From contig JARUPZ010000030.1 in assembly GCA_031213475.1 (NCBI GenBank), positions 3,097,371 to 3,161,370 on the forward strand: a DNA stretch of 64,000 nucleotides, given 5' to 3'. Position numbers and translations under genes: made by a program. Source of the stretch: Nereocystis luetkeana. Its lineage: Eukaryota > Sar > Phaeophyceae > Laminariales > Laminariaceae. Under the pieces are notes generated by a model. That model searched no databases, was not told the origin of the DNA, and saw only the letters and a program-made list of their open reading frames with translations. Positions 50,801 through 61,336 of the stretch are shown piece by piece (position 1 is the first letter of the stretch; the number at the start of each line of letters is the position of its first letter).

Positions 50801-53550
50801 CCGCCGCATTGGTGGTGTATGTCGCCCTTTTTTCTTTGCGGAGCTGCGAGGGGGGTTACTTGTGGTCCCGTCTTGTTTACCCCACCTCCCCACCCTCTAC
50901 CCCCCCCCTCTTGCGTCGTCGCTTCTTGGCCCCACCGATGGATCGGATGAACGGGATGCAGGGTTCGATGCCGTTCTTCAGGTTCGCGACCGCATCTCCT
51001 CCTACATCGCTAACGGCCACCCTATCGACAAGATCGAGATCCTCGTGCTCGGGGGGACGTGGTCGGAGTATCCCGAGGGCTACCAGGTGTGTCGCGTTGC
51101 CTTGGGCTGTGCTGTGATGTGATGTGGATGCGTTTTTTTTTTCGTGCTGTGATGTGGATGCGTTTTTTTTCGTGCTGTGATGTGATGTGATGTGATGTGC
51201 TGTGCTGCGCTGCCCTGCGCTGCGCTGCGCTGCGCTGCGCTGCGCTGCGCTGTGCTGCGCTGTGCTGCGCTGTGCCGTGCTTTGCAGTGTTGTGCTGTAC
51301 CGTACTGTTATGTGATGAACTGTACGGTATTCCCTTCGAACGCGTTCTATTCTGAGCGTGTTTTTTTGCCCTTTTTTATTTCTGCGTTTTTTTTTAAATT
51401 ATTGTCTTATTTTCTATTTTTGAGTATTTTGTATTATTTAAGCACGATGCTAGCGGTAGCGCAACTGGACGAGGTGTTCGTTCTCGAACGGTGCAAGCAG
51501 CCACGAAGGCGCTATTCCCAGGGGAATCGGGAGGGGGGGGGGGGGGGTCATACTCCAACGATCGCTGCGGCGACAACAAGAAGCAGTGTTGACATTGAAC
51601 CCCCCCTCCGCGGCATGACAGCGCCTCTCGCTGTAGCCGCACACGGCCCCCCCTCCAGCCGTCCATCTATTGTCCTTTTTTTCATGACGTAACTGCTTTT
51701 TGTTTTCGCTGACTCATCGCGCGTGCGTGGCACATGCGATCGCGGCTATCGCGGCTACATGCCGGGCTGTGCGTGCGTGCCCGCATTCTGCACCTCTACC
51801 GCCCGCGCCTGACGCTCGTGCTTGCCGAGGGCTGTATACATACACTCCTCGCCCATAATACTATGATACCAAAAGTATGGTCACAACGGTTGAAATATGC
51901 TTCAGTTCAAACCCTGACCCCCGACCCCCTAGGAAAATTCTTGGAAGATGCTCGGAATGAAGATGCAACGAAGTGAAGCAGTTAGGATGGTCTATCAACC
52001 ATGTTATCCAAAAGCCGGAACAGATCGCGAACACTGCTGTGCTTTGCTTGCCTGCTTGACAGCGCGAGTTTGTCCGTGACCTGTTCTACGCTGCCAATAC
52101 GACGTATAACGAGCGACCCGAGAGGCTAACGCTGGAGGAGGAGATAAAGATCAACGAGGTCAGCCAACCCCCCCCCCCACACACACCACCACCACCACCC
52201 CCTCCCCCGCCCCCTCCCCCCGGCGCTTCAACTCCGGTCCGCTGCTTTTCGTATGCGCTTGGGCTTGGCTGATTTGTTTGATTGATGGATTGATTGATTG
52301 ATTGGTTGGTTGGTTGGTTGGTTGGTTGGTTGGTTGGTTGATTGGTTGATTGATTGTGTGATTGGTTTTATTGGCTGAGTGATCGACTAGTTGGTTGGTT
52401 GCTTCGCGTGCGTTCTCCGCTTTTGCTTCTTTGTTTTGCTCGCTTGCAGACGATGTGGTCCTAGCGGCGATATGCTTTGTGGTGCGTTTTTTGTGTGCGA
52501 TATACAGGGCGGGGCAGAAATAGAGGAAGATGAGAGGGGAGGGGAAGGGAGGGGAAGGGAAGGGAAGGGAAGGGAAGGGAAGGGAAGGGAAGGGAAGGGA
52601 AGGGAAGGGAAGGGAAGGGAAGGGAAGGGAAGGGAAGGGAAGGGAAGGGAAGGGAAGGGAAGGGGGGCAGTCGGGTGTGGGGTGATACCTGTGTACCTTG
52701 TTGCGGCGCGGTGCCGTCCGCGAGAAATGGTTGGAAACATTGTGATCCCCCGCGCAACGTGCGAGCATAGATTGGTCTTTCTTTCAAAGGTGTTCAGGAA
52801 GGAAGGAGGGGGGGGTGGGGGGGGGGGGGGGGGGGCTCGGGAGGGGACGAGGGACCGAAATGACGACGCAATTTTTTTTTTTATCGGCTGCCATTGTCCT
52901 GCCCTCCCCCTTTCTGATGAACCGGTAGTCTTCTAAGGGGAAATCGCTCGCACCCTGCCTAGCGAAAAACATGCCCAGCCGTGGGCAGGAATTTTCTGCC
53001 TGTGTTGGGCCATTAAGGGCAGCTTGCCTGCCAGGACCACTACCCCCCCCCCCCCCACCACCACCACCGCCACCGCCACCATCAACCCCTCTCTCCCTGG
53101 ATAGGGGTTGACAAACACCCCTCAAGCTCGCCTGGCGTCCTAGTTGCCTGTTTGCCTCGGTGTCTCAACGTTGAGCACAGGGGACCACCTGCCCTGCGTT
53201 TTGTTCGAGGCCGAGCCGGCGAAGTGAAACCTTTTGGTGCGCATTGGCTTATTTTCGTGTTTTTTGTGTTTTTGTGATTCTGGTAACGTCGTCTCGGCTG
53301 GGCGTGCTTTGTCTGGCCTTGCCTTGCCTTGCCTTGCCTCACCCTGCCTTACCTTGCCTTGCCTTGCCTTGCCTTGCCTTGCCTTGCCTTGCCTTGCCTC
53401 GCCTTATATCACCTTGCTTCGCCTTGCCTTGCCCTGCCGCTCCAGAGCGCCGCGTCGCGAGTGATCGGCCTGACGCTGGAGACGAGGCCAGACGTCATCA
53501 CGCTCGACGAAATTGCGAAGTTGAGGAGCTATGGATGCACGCGGTTGCAG
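44864..53550 (+). CDS. ELP3-like radical SAM protein (tRNA wobble-uridine modification), 3' part lost at an assembly gap
   Basis: Supported exons: 48999-49148, 49791-50064, 50962-51086, 52063-52158 and 53446-53550. Exon 44864-44947 (MAPPTVKDEV...) is a proposed start: it is in phase and has a donor, but it lies 4 kb upstream. All phases agree, giving 278 residues to the gap. Elp3 enzymes use a 4Fe-4S radical SAM domain plus a GNAT domain to make carboxymethyl-type modifications at U34 of tRNA. Seen: the block GVLIVTVLTSPYPEYD, cysteine motif CKHNCYYC (CX3CX2C, about residues 131-138) followed by PNEP, QPRSYLHDEPGVRRANRC, HPIDKIEILVLGGTWSEYP and IGLTLETRPD with GCTRLQ. This matches the class with CNYCPNEP-type motifs rather than the CPHRCP type of animal Elp3. 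The remaining radical SAM half and the GNAT domain are absent: a 100-N gap starts 77 bp after the last exon, and I find nothing matching beyond it. Confidence 0.85.
47276..47530. repeat. Clustered (CTG)n tracts
   Basis: Pure CTG tracts at 47278-47310 and 47478-47502, with CTG-rich sequence around them. They keep several frames open in the nested ORF. Confidence 0.9.
47371..47979 (-). CDS. Uncharacterised single-exon ORF nested antisense in an intron of the ELP3-like gene
   Basis: A 202-residue open frame without introns. The first half is charged and helical: MGNSKKPEGTGRKGKKKK, then an Ala/Arg/Glu-rich stretch (RRALAIQRGGLEAAEGIRKR) that looks like coiled coil up to about residue 120. The second half is Ser-rich because it reads through CAG/CTG repeats. 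The start could be the first ATG (47979) or the ninth codon (47955). A second frame (47624-47190, 144 residues) is also open through the same CTG repeats. No family is recognised. It may be a nested host gene or part of a mobile element, and the repeat-driven openness of several frames makes coding status uncertain. Confidence 0.35.
   Translation of the reverse strand: MIAKYQSAMGNSKKPEGTGRKGKKKKIVQKNQEAYLARTGTTVADAGVAARRALAIQRGGLEAAEGIRKRALKQRDESRAETAEAKSSLQAVSHQLFEQKGKLNLEQDLRHESDAALAHEEGVRQPRSHGEVQDVQHTADPMGEDGGILSSSRSSSSRSSSSSSSSSREVSTSAFERVRHGMHWSAVSHRAGGPTRRCGPLT
48542..48659. repeat. Hairpin repeat family B, copy 2
   Basis: Arms CTATTACGGGGGACCATA and TATTTACTATGCCCCCCC. It lies in ELP3-like intron 1. 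Confidence 0.88.
49595..49690 (+). repeat. C-tailed dispersed repeat (family C), plus orientation
   Basis: Reads GTGAAAACCCGACGTGCCCC, ATCCCGGCATTGTAGG, TACGACTACGGCCATGCATG, then a run of C. It lies in the ELP3-like gene just upstream of exon 3. Confidence 0.8.
50143..50268 (-). repeat. C-tailed dispersed repeat (family C)
   Basis: After a long G run: TACTCGATAGGAGAGGTGTA, then GTATGACCATAGACCCTCGC and GCCGGGACGGAGCATGTCGG. It lies immediately downstream of ELP3-like exon 3. Confidence 0.85.
51183..51275. repeat. (CTGCG)n/(TGTGA)n pentamer array
   Basis: About 12 pentamers GCGCT/GTGCT, preceded by TGTGATG repeats and a duplicated 29-bp segment with a T run (51120-51180). It lies in the ELP3-like intron after exon 51086. 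Confidence 0.92.
52275..52350. repeat. (GATT)n/(GGTT)n microsatellite
   Basis: A switch from GATT to GGTT tetramers and back, in the last sampled ELP3-like intron. Confidence 0.95.
52530..52664. repeat. (GGGAA)n pentanucleotide microsatellite
   Basis: About 25 GGGAA units, in the same ELP3-like intron as the GATT and CCTTG arrays. Confidence 0.97.
53310..53435. repeat. (CCTTG)n pentanucleotide microsatellite ending at a 3' splice site
   Basis: About 22 CCTTG units with few interruptions. The array stops 10 bp before the acceptor AG of ELP3-like exon 53446, so it supplies the pyrimidine tract. Confidence 0.95.
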
Positions 53551-53551
53551 G

Positions 53552-53586
<35 letters not shown>

Positions 53587-53626
53587 ATGTGGTTTAAGGT
53601 AGCAGCATCCCCATGGCTTCCTTTTC

Positions 53627-53726
53627 NNNNNNNNNNNNNNNNNNNNNNNNNNNNNNNNNNNNNNNNNNNNNNNNNNNNNNNNNNNNNNNNNNNNNNNNNN
53701 NNNNNNNNNNNNNNNNNNNNNNNNNN
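53627..53726. other. Assembly gap of exactly 100 N
   Basis: One hundred unresolved bases lie between a (TA)n microsatellite and a run of about 22 G. A round 100 usually marks a gap of unknown size. It falls inside the ELP3-like gene. Confidence 0.99.
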
Positions 53727-55891
53727 TGGCGGGGGGGGGGGGGGGGGGGGGGGGTCAACAAAACTACAGTTAACAACGTGGATCATTTTACAGCAGGGAG
53801 GTATTAGTAGTATACGCATAGGAGCACCACGACTGCCGCCAAAAAACGAACATCAAATAATATTTTTTTTTCCTTATCTATAGACTACTTCCACCAGGGA
53901 ACAAGTTGTATGCCAGCGGGAAAGAAGAAAGCGCCGACCAATCGACGCACCGAACACGGGGGGAAGAAGGGAAGGGGCAGGGCATAGAGTACAGGGGGTA
54001 GAGGGAGGGGGGGGGGGATAAACAACACTGAACGGAGACCTGGCTAGGAGAGTACTGCTAACTGTACCTCACAACTACTATACGCGCCCTATCATATATA
54101 AGTGCTGCGCAGCGCACATACCCACACGAAAACCGACGTGATGCATCATGGCACGATGCACGGCATGATACATCTACGAGATTGCCTGGTCTCCACTCCC
54201 CACAAAGAAAAACAAGACCAAGAAACAAACTGTACAGGGAACGCTTGACTCATCGAGGTTACTGTCACCATAAAAATTTATACGCGCCATTTCAACCTGA
54301 CATTAGCACGAGGGTACGTACATTGTAGCATACCTCATGCTTGGTACGCAGTGTTTTCGTAGGTGAGCGCCAAAACGCCTATTGGAGGCTAATACGAGGT
54401 ACCAGGCACTACGCACAGGGAGCAACCTAAACTGTGTGCCCTGCGCGTTCTATCTCCGCCCACCAAGTACGCACGCCTCGCCCACGTATAACGCCCCAGC
54501 GCTAGACAAACGACCACTGTCGCTGCTCGCTACGGGTGCTACTGCCACCGCCGCTGCTGCTGCTGCTGCTGCCGCCGCTCTGCTAATGCTGGTGCTACTA
54601 AGTGCCGCCGCTGCTTCTGTTATTGCTACTAGTGCTAATGATATTGCAGCTGTTGCTGCTCTCTAACGGCCATCGATATTCCACTCCTCTCATGTAATTT
54701 CTCTCCCTCTCTCTCTCTTTCTCTCTCCTACTAGTTCCTAAAGGCGTGTTTGGAAACCCAAAGCCGTAAGAAGTAAAAATGCAAAAACAGACACAGCTAA
54801 GACTATATCCCGCCAAAGACAGAACGAAGCTCTCGAAGAGCTGTGAAAAACGAGCATTCGCTTGTGGCGGCCCCAGCATAGCGAATATGACCGGCCGAAT
54901 AATGCAACGCAAAAGCCGAACCAGTCTTCCAGGAGCCAAGCCAGTCGAAGCCAAGCCAAGCGCCACTAAGCGTCAACGAAGCGTCGTCGACAAGCCAAGC
55001 GCCACCATGCCAGGGCGAGCAACCTGACGCAATCCAAGAGCCAAAGAAGCGCCCTTGCTGTCGACGCCCATTCAGAGCAAACTCTGCCAGCATTTTCTCC
55101 GCCATTGCCATCGTCGCAATCGTGTGTCGGTATCAGCATCAACAATGAAACGCCAAATCACGTGGGTTCTTTCCTCGCTTGGGAGACCGAGAAAACAACC
55201 GCGGAAGCTTGGTGATCCGCCCTACCAGCCCCCTACCCACCCACCGTCACAGAGCAACGCGAAAAACATGTACAAGTACATCACACGGGGAGAAACACAG
55301 CACCCGGGTTCACCCGTTCCATCGTTCACGTCTCCCTTTCTCTCCCTTCCTTCCCTCTCTCCATCGCTAACCCCCCCCCCCTCCCCCCGCCCCTCCCCGC
55401 CCTCCCCCGCGCCTCATATCGCCAACTCGCGCATCTCCACCCACGCCACACACACCTTCGTCCCGGAAACCAAAATCTGGAGAAAGGCAACCTAGAGAGG
55501 TTGTCGTTACCCCCCCTCTCTCTCCCGCAGAGAGCCCAAAAGTTCTCTCCGAAAATGAAAAAATAAAACCTTCCCACGTCGACTGAATGAAACACGTATA
55601 CTACCCCCTTTTTCTTCCCCAAACCACTTTTTGGACAAACAAAAAATAACTTTCAATGGAGAGCAGAACGAAAATTCCGGAACAGTGAAAATATATATGT
55701 TTTTCGAGCCGGGGTCGGCCATGTCACGCCCGCGCTCTAAAAGGTACCACCCCACACAACACACAAAAACACACACACGGCACAGCACCGCCCCATCCTT
55801 TTTCACGCCCACTGCCCCCCCCCCCCCCCCTCCCCTTTCCCCTATAGCCCTCCAGAAACGCAAAGGATAAACCATCACCATCCCAAGCCTT
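53727..55891. other. Region right of the gap, no gene supported
   Basis: No exon matching the missing ELP3-like half is visible on the plus strand. The stretch holds poly-G and poly-C runs, a CTG-rich Ala/Leu-coding repeat near 54550-54660, a CT-rich tract near 54700-54730 and pyrimidine-rich DNA at 55320-55420. Open frames at 54382-54666 and 54779-55027 look non-coding. Confidence 0.5.
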
Positions 55892-56042
55892 TTAGATATG
55901 CAGGGGATAAATCATATCCTCCCCGCCTTCGTCCTCCCCCTCTTCCAGCGCCCCGATCTTCTTCCCCCCTCCCCCACTCCCCCTCCCTCTGCCCCTCCCC
56001 CTGCCCCCCTCCTCCATCTGCCTCGCCCGGACAGCCGCAGCC

Positions 56043-56077
<35 letters not shown>

Positions 56078-59000
56078 TTCGGCCGCTTCCTCCGCCCCAC
56101 CGTCTTCCATGCTGATGTCTGTGAAAGCACGCTTTGGCGGCGGGTATGACCTCGTCCTATCAATGCCCGACTCCCCACCATCATCCTCCTCCTCCTCCTC
56201 CCTCTCCCCCTCCTCCTGGCCCTCGGCGACCGGAGCCACAGACACACCTCCGCCCCCGCTAAGCCTAAACCTGCCCGTGGGAGGGCGGGGACCGCGGGAA
56301 CCCCCCCCCCCCCCCCCCCGCCCCCGCCGCCTTCTTTTTGGCCTCCCGCAGCTTTCCACTCCCGTCTAAGCCTTCCCCCCACAGCTCATCCGTGGTCTTC
56401 ATTTTCTTCAGGAGCTGTCCCTGCTGGTGCCGCTTCCGGAGGAACGCCGCCGCCACGAAACCAACGAGCACAATCGGGATGGTAACCGCCGCGAGGACGG
56501 CCGCAACGCCTCCTTTTCCTCCGCTGCCCCCGCTCCCCTCCTCGTCGCCACCGCCTCCACCGCCTCCACCCGCAGTAGTAATCTCCTCGCCATCATCGTC
56601 TTCTCCGCTGCCGTCGCCGTCGGCACCGCTGTTCCTCCTCTCCTCCACCTCGAGAAGGAGAGGCCTGAGGCAGGCGTCGTCCAACTCGGTGATGCCGTCA
56701 ACGGGGGGGCCGTTTTCTACTTCCTCGAACAGCGGCAGCCAGCAGGGGGCGGGGTCGGCATCGGCCGAGGCTTGGTCCAGCTTGTAGATGGACCCGATGT
56801 TGGAAGACCAATAGTAGGTGATCACCTGCCCCGTGCAAGGCTCCGGGCAGGAGGACGGGTCCACGTCCTCGGCAGGTTCTGCAGGGGGGGGGGGGGGGGG
56901 GGTAAGGCGGTAGGCGGTGAGGGCAGACGGTGGGGGGGGGGGGGGGGGGGGGGGGGGGGTGAGGCGGGCGGATAAACTCATATGTTGCTTGCCTAACTAT
57001 TACGGGGGACCACAGTAAATAGGACCAAATATTGTTGGTAAAAATAGGTGAACATATTGGTTTTTGTGTGTACCACAAGTCCTATTTACTATGGTCCCCC
57101 GCATTACAGCCATTTGACCATTGACCCCGCATCCCGTTCGAGACGAGCACCGTCCCTACTCCTACTATTACGGGGGACCATAGTCAATAGGACCTATGGT
57201 ATACATAAAAACCTACCAGGGTGGTATATATTTAACCATTTTTACCAACAATACTTGGTCCTATTAACTATGCCCCCCCGTGATAACAGATACGCCTCTA
57301 ACAGTTGGGCCGTTCAGTATTACGTCGTTTCCGTATACTCTACATGGAAACTTCTTGCTAACCTTATTCTCTGGGGGGGGGGAAGAAATTTCTTTTTTAC
57401 GGCAACTTTCTGGAAAAGTCGCAACGAGCCCAAAAAATAATACCGATTGCCCCGTCATCCTACTTGCACCCTACTCTCACACCTTGGGGTACTCCAAGCA
57501 ACTACTGCTGTATCCTTTCTGGACATGCAAGGACCACTTTGTTACCGCCGGGTAAGGCACACAATACTACTACCCAACCTGTTCCCCATATTTCCGGGCA
57601 TAATAATGAGCACTCAAAAGCAGTCCAGCAGACATTTCCAGAACAATTTCGAGAGTTGTCGCAGAAACACAGGGGCAGTTCACGAGTCATGACTTTGATG
57701 CGGGTCGGGTCGGGTCAGGAGGTCTTCAAAAACTCACGGGTCGGGTCGGGTGGGGTCGGGTTATATGGGTGACCACATCCGAACCGACCCGTGAGTTTTG
57801 CCCAGACGCGCCGGCGCGAACAGCCCTGAAAAACGCCTGATACCCCTGTTGAACCCTGCTTACAGCAGAAGGACGACTCGATAGCAACCGAGGCACGACC
57901 AAAAAAAAAAAAAAAAAAAAAACGCACCAGGTACGACATACCATGTATATACGCACGCAAGCCTCATGTATACCAGGTATACTGGTAAATAACGAATACC
58001 TGACAAGAAGTAGTGGTAATCATGGCTGGCTTGGTCTATCAACGGGTCCTGTTCCCTGCACGCAGCAAGGCTGGTGGTAGACGGGACCGCCAGCGCTTTC
58101 GTCGGCTCGAACGCATCCAGTCCGTCCAGGGCTGTGTACTCGGGCCCCATGACGCTCCAGTTGAGTACCTGTTGGCCGAAAAGCGGACGCGAAGGAAGAG
58201 GCATGGAGGGAAAGTTCAGACGCATTGGCTTTTCCAAGCAAAAATAAAAAATACTGTGCAAAAGAACAAACGCGTTGTACGTAGAGGCCTCCTGTTCAGT
58301 ACCAGGTACGTAACACATATCAACATGCAGAGACGGCCATGTTGGGGACGTGGTGGTTCGACAGAAATTCAACCAATGTCTAAAAATCAATATTAAGGTA
58401 CGAATACGGTAGCGGTGTACAGCACTACAGACAGGTGTCAGCATGCAAACACGACAAAAAATCGACCCCCCTCCCCCTTCCCCCTTCCCCCTCCTCTCTC
58501 TCCCTCCCCCACTGCGACTACCCTCGCCACCCCGTCCTCCCACCATTTTTATTCTTTCAACATGCCGTATATGAGGCGTGAGCGAAGCAAGAAACTACAA
58601 GTATAACAAGAAACAAAAAAACTGACTGCCCGGAATTTATACGAACAAAACAAGCCAAGGCGTTGTGGTAATTTCTCGACACCTCGGCCGCCTGGAAACG
58701 ACGGGACCGGTCTACTCTACTACTCTACCATCAACCACTAACTCGGGAATCACACCACACCACACCACGTCACATCACACCCCAGCCCAAGCAGGCGGGC
58801 AAGGAGGCAGACAAGCAGGAAGGCAGGCAGGCAGGCAAGCAGGCAGGTAGGCAGGCAGGCAGGCAGGCAGGGAGGTGAACAAGCCATGCCCATCAAAACA
58901 AACCGCCTGTTCGGCTGGGCATGCCCGTAAAAACGAGCCGCCTGTTCGGGCTACGTACAGGCGACAGACTCCCCCCCCCCCGGCCCCGCCGACCCCGCCG

Positions 59001-61290
59001 CGATAACGCCTTCCCATCGCGATGACGCCTTCTCTATACGTAAACACCAGATATATGTCGGCTGCGGGCAATCCTGACCCTTGACTAGCAAATCTTTCAA
59101 TCGGGTTTTATATTCTAGGGGCAAAGGCGTTAGGATAGTGTATATTACCAGGTAAATACATATAGACAGATATTGTTTAATCTGTTCATAATCAGTTGCA
59201 CAAGACGGCCAGAAAAGACGGCTTCTCTATCTATCTACCTACAGATCATCGAGGTCCCAACCCGCCGTTATGATATATACGTTGTGCAGGATATCTATTA
59301 GTACAGATGGATCCAATCAATGAAGCATGTCCTAGATCATGCAAAGCATGTATGGCTCCTCATCACCCGGCGACATGAGCTGTAGATCATACACATCAGG
59401 AATATCTATTAATAGTGCGATGATCTACCTGCCACGAAAGATCTACATCATGAAAAGTGGGAATGATCTGTAGACGATCTGTACCTGATTGGTCTATCCA
59501 ATCTACGCCAAACGTCAACATACTCCCAGACATAGGTGGTCCCATACATGAGGTCTACACAAAACCTTGGCGGGGGGGCAAAACCAACACCTGTGGGTAC
59601 CAGGTGATAAGACAGCCAACGGTCGACCAACGGACAACTTTAATATGCTTGCTTGCCTTTTCGGACGTGAGCTTTCCCGTGGCGATGTCAATCTCCGCAC
59701 GCCCATCCTTGACGAACGACATCCCGTAGTGCTCGTTCATGCAGTTGAATTCCGGGGGGTAGCCTTCCTGCATGTCTACCATCACAGCGGCTCCCGCGAA
59801 CGTTAACTTTCGGTGGGGAGACCGCGGAAACAGGGGGGGAAGGACGGGGGGGGGGTCGAAAACCGTTCGTAGGCATTTCGGTAAAGGGGGGAGGGGTGTT
59901 ACTGTAGGAATTTCATGCATCTTGCAGCAGCCGCAGCCGCAGCAGCAGCAGTGTCTAGGGCGGACTGCGGTGCGTTGTTGTTGTAGGGAGGCGGTGGGCC
60001 TACAGCAGAGTAGCTCTGTGCCGATTACCGGTAGCTCGAAAAGAGGGGAGGGAGGGGGAGGGAGAGAGGAATGGGGTGCACTCATTGCATGCATGGTCGT
60101 GGTCGATAGCGGGGGGGGGGGGGTCGACAAAAAAGAGAAAAAAAATAAAAGTGATGCCGAAAAAAAGTTGAGGTCGCCTGGTGGTGTTTCGCCCTGATTC
60201 ACCCCGTCACTTGCGCTTATGCCGTGTACAGAACTAAAACTTGCACACCTCCGACAAATCATCTACATAATAGATCATGATCTAGATCTGTGAAGGAAGA
60301 CGGATAATCTGTTCCCGATATCGTATGATCTGTATGATCTAGCTCACGGTGCCCAGTGGAGGCCTGCGTAATCTTCATAATCATCGCCATCTACTATATT
60401 GATAGCACATGACTTCCAGGGTGGTATCTGCCATATGAGGCAGATCCTGCACAACAACCCCTCACGACGGCAGCTGAGAAACTATCGACAGATGATGATC
60501 TACTGCCGTATGCAGATCAGGTAGATCATGATCTGCCGTAGGTGTGCAAAGCTGTCTGCATCTCCCCTAGAACTACGCCATTCATAGTGGATCGTAAGCG
60601 ACAGAAAGATGCCTCTCGTGCGCAAGGGGGGGAATTGTCGTCGCCGGTGATTTGCATAAAAAAAAAAGCCGTTTTCGGGAGAGGGTCGACTTACGTCTCA
60701 CCTCTCAGAGCGTGTCCCCACATAACCGAAGTGAATGTTACTACCGTACGTCGATACGGCTGTACCGGCCTGGGCGGCAGTGGGATGACTTTCAAGAACA
60801 CCTCCCAGCGAAAATGTCTAACATCGTCATATATAACCCATCCATTTTAACCTCGACAAAAAGTAAACCCCTCGCATTCCAAGCGGCTTATTCCTCGAAC
60901 GTGGTACCCGGCATCACGTGAAGGTCTCGCACAAGAGCCCGACGAGCACTTTTTTTTCAAGTGCCAGGTATTAACTGAATGCGATACTTACTACTGCACT
61001 ATTACGGTGGCCCCCAGTCGTACAACACACACTATGGCCAAAAAGGGGGGAGAGAGGCCATCCCCGCATATTCCTGAAGAATGCAAATGTAGCATCGATG
61101 GAAACCCCCGTCATCAAACCGCGTGTATTTCTCAACAGCAGACGACATTTTCGATTCGCGCAGTTATTCTTAGTATAAAAAAAAAACACACACACAGACA
61201 AAGTGGGCGCTTTGGGCTTTTTTATCTTGGGCCTCGCTTTCCTACGGGCCTCCTTCCGAGATAAGTCTAACCGCGATGTATATATAGCAT

Positions 61291-61336
<46 letters not shown>

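Noticed and set aside
60705-60890. A candidate further exon of the membrane-protein gene
   Set aside because: One minus-strand frame is open, but no acceptor/donor pair in the needed phase 0 could be fixed.
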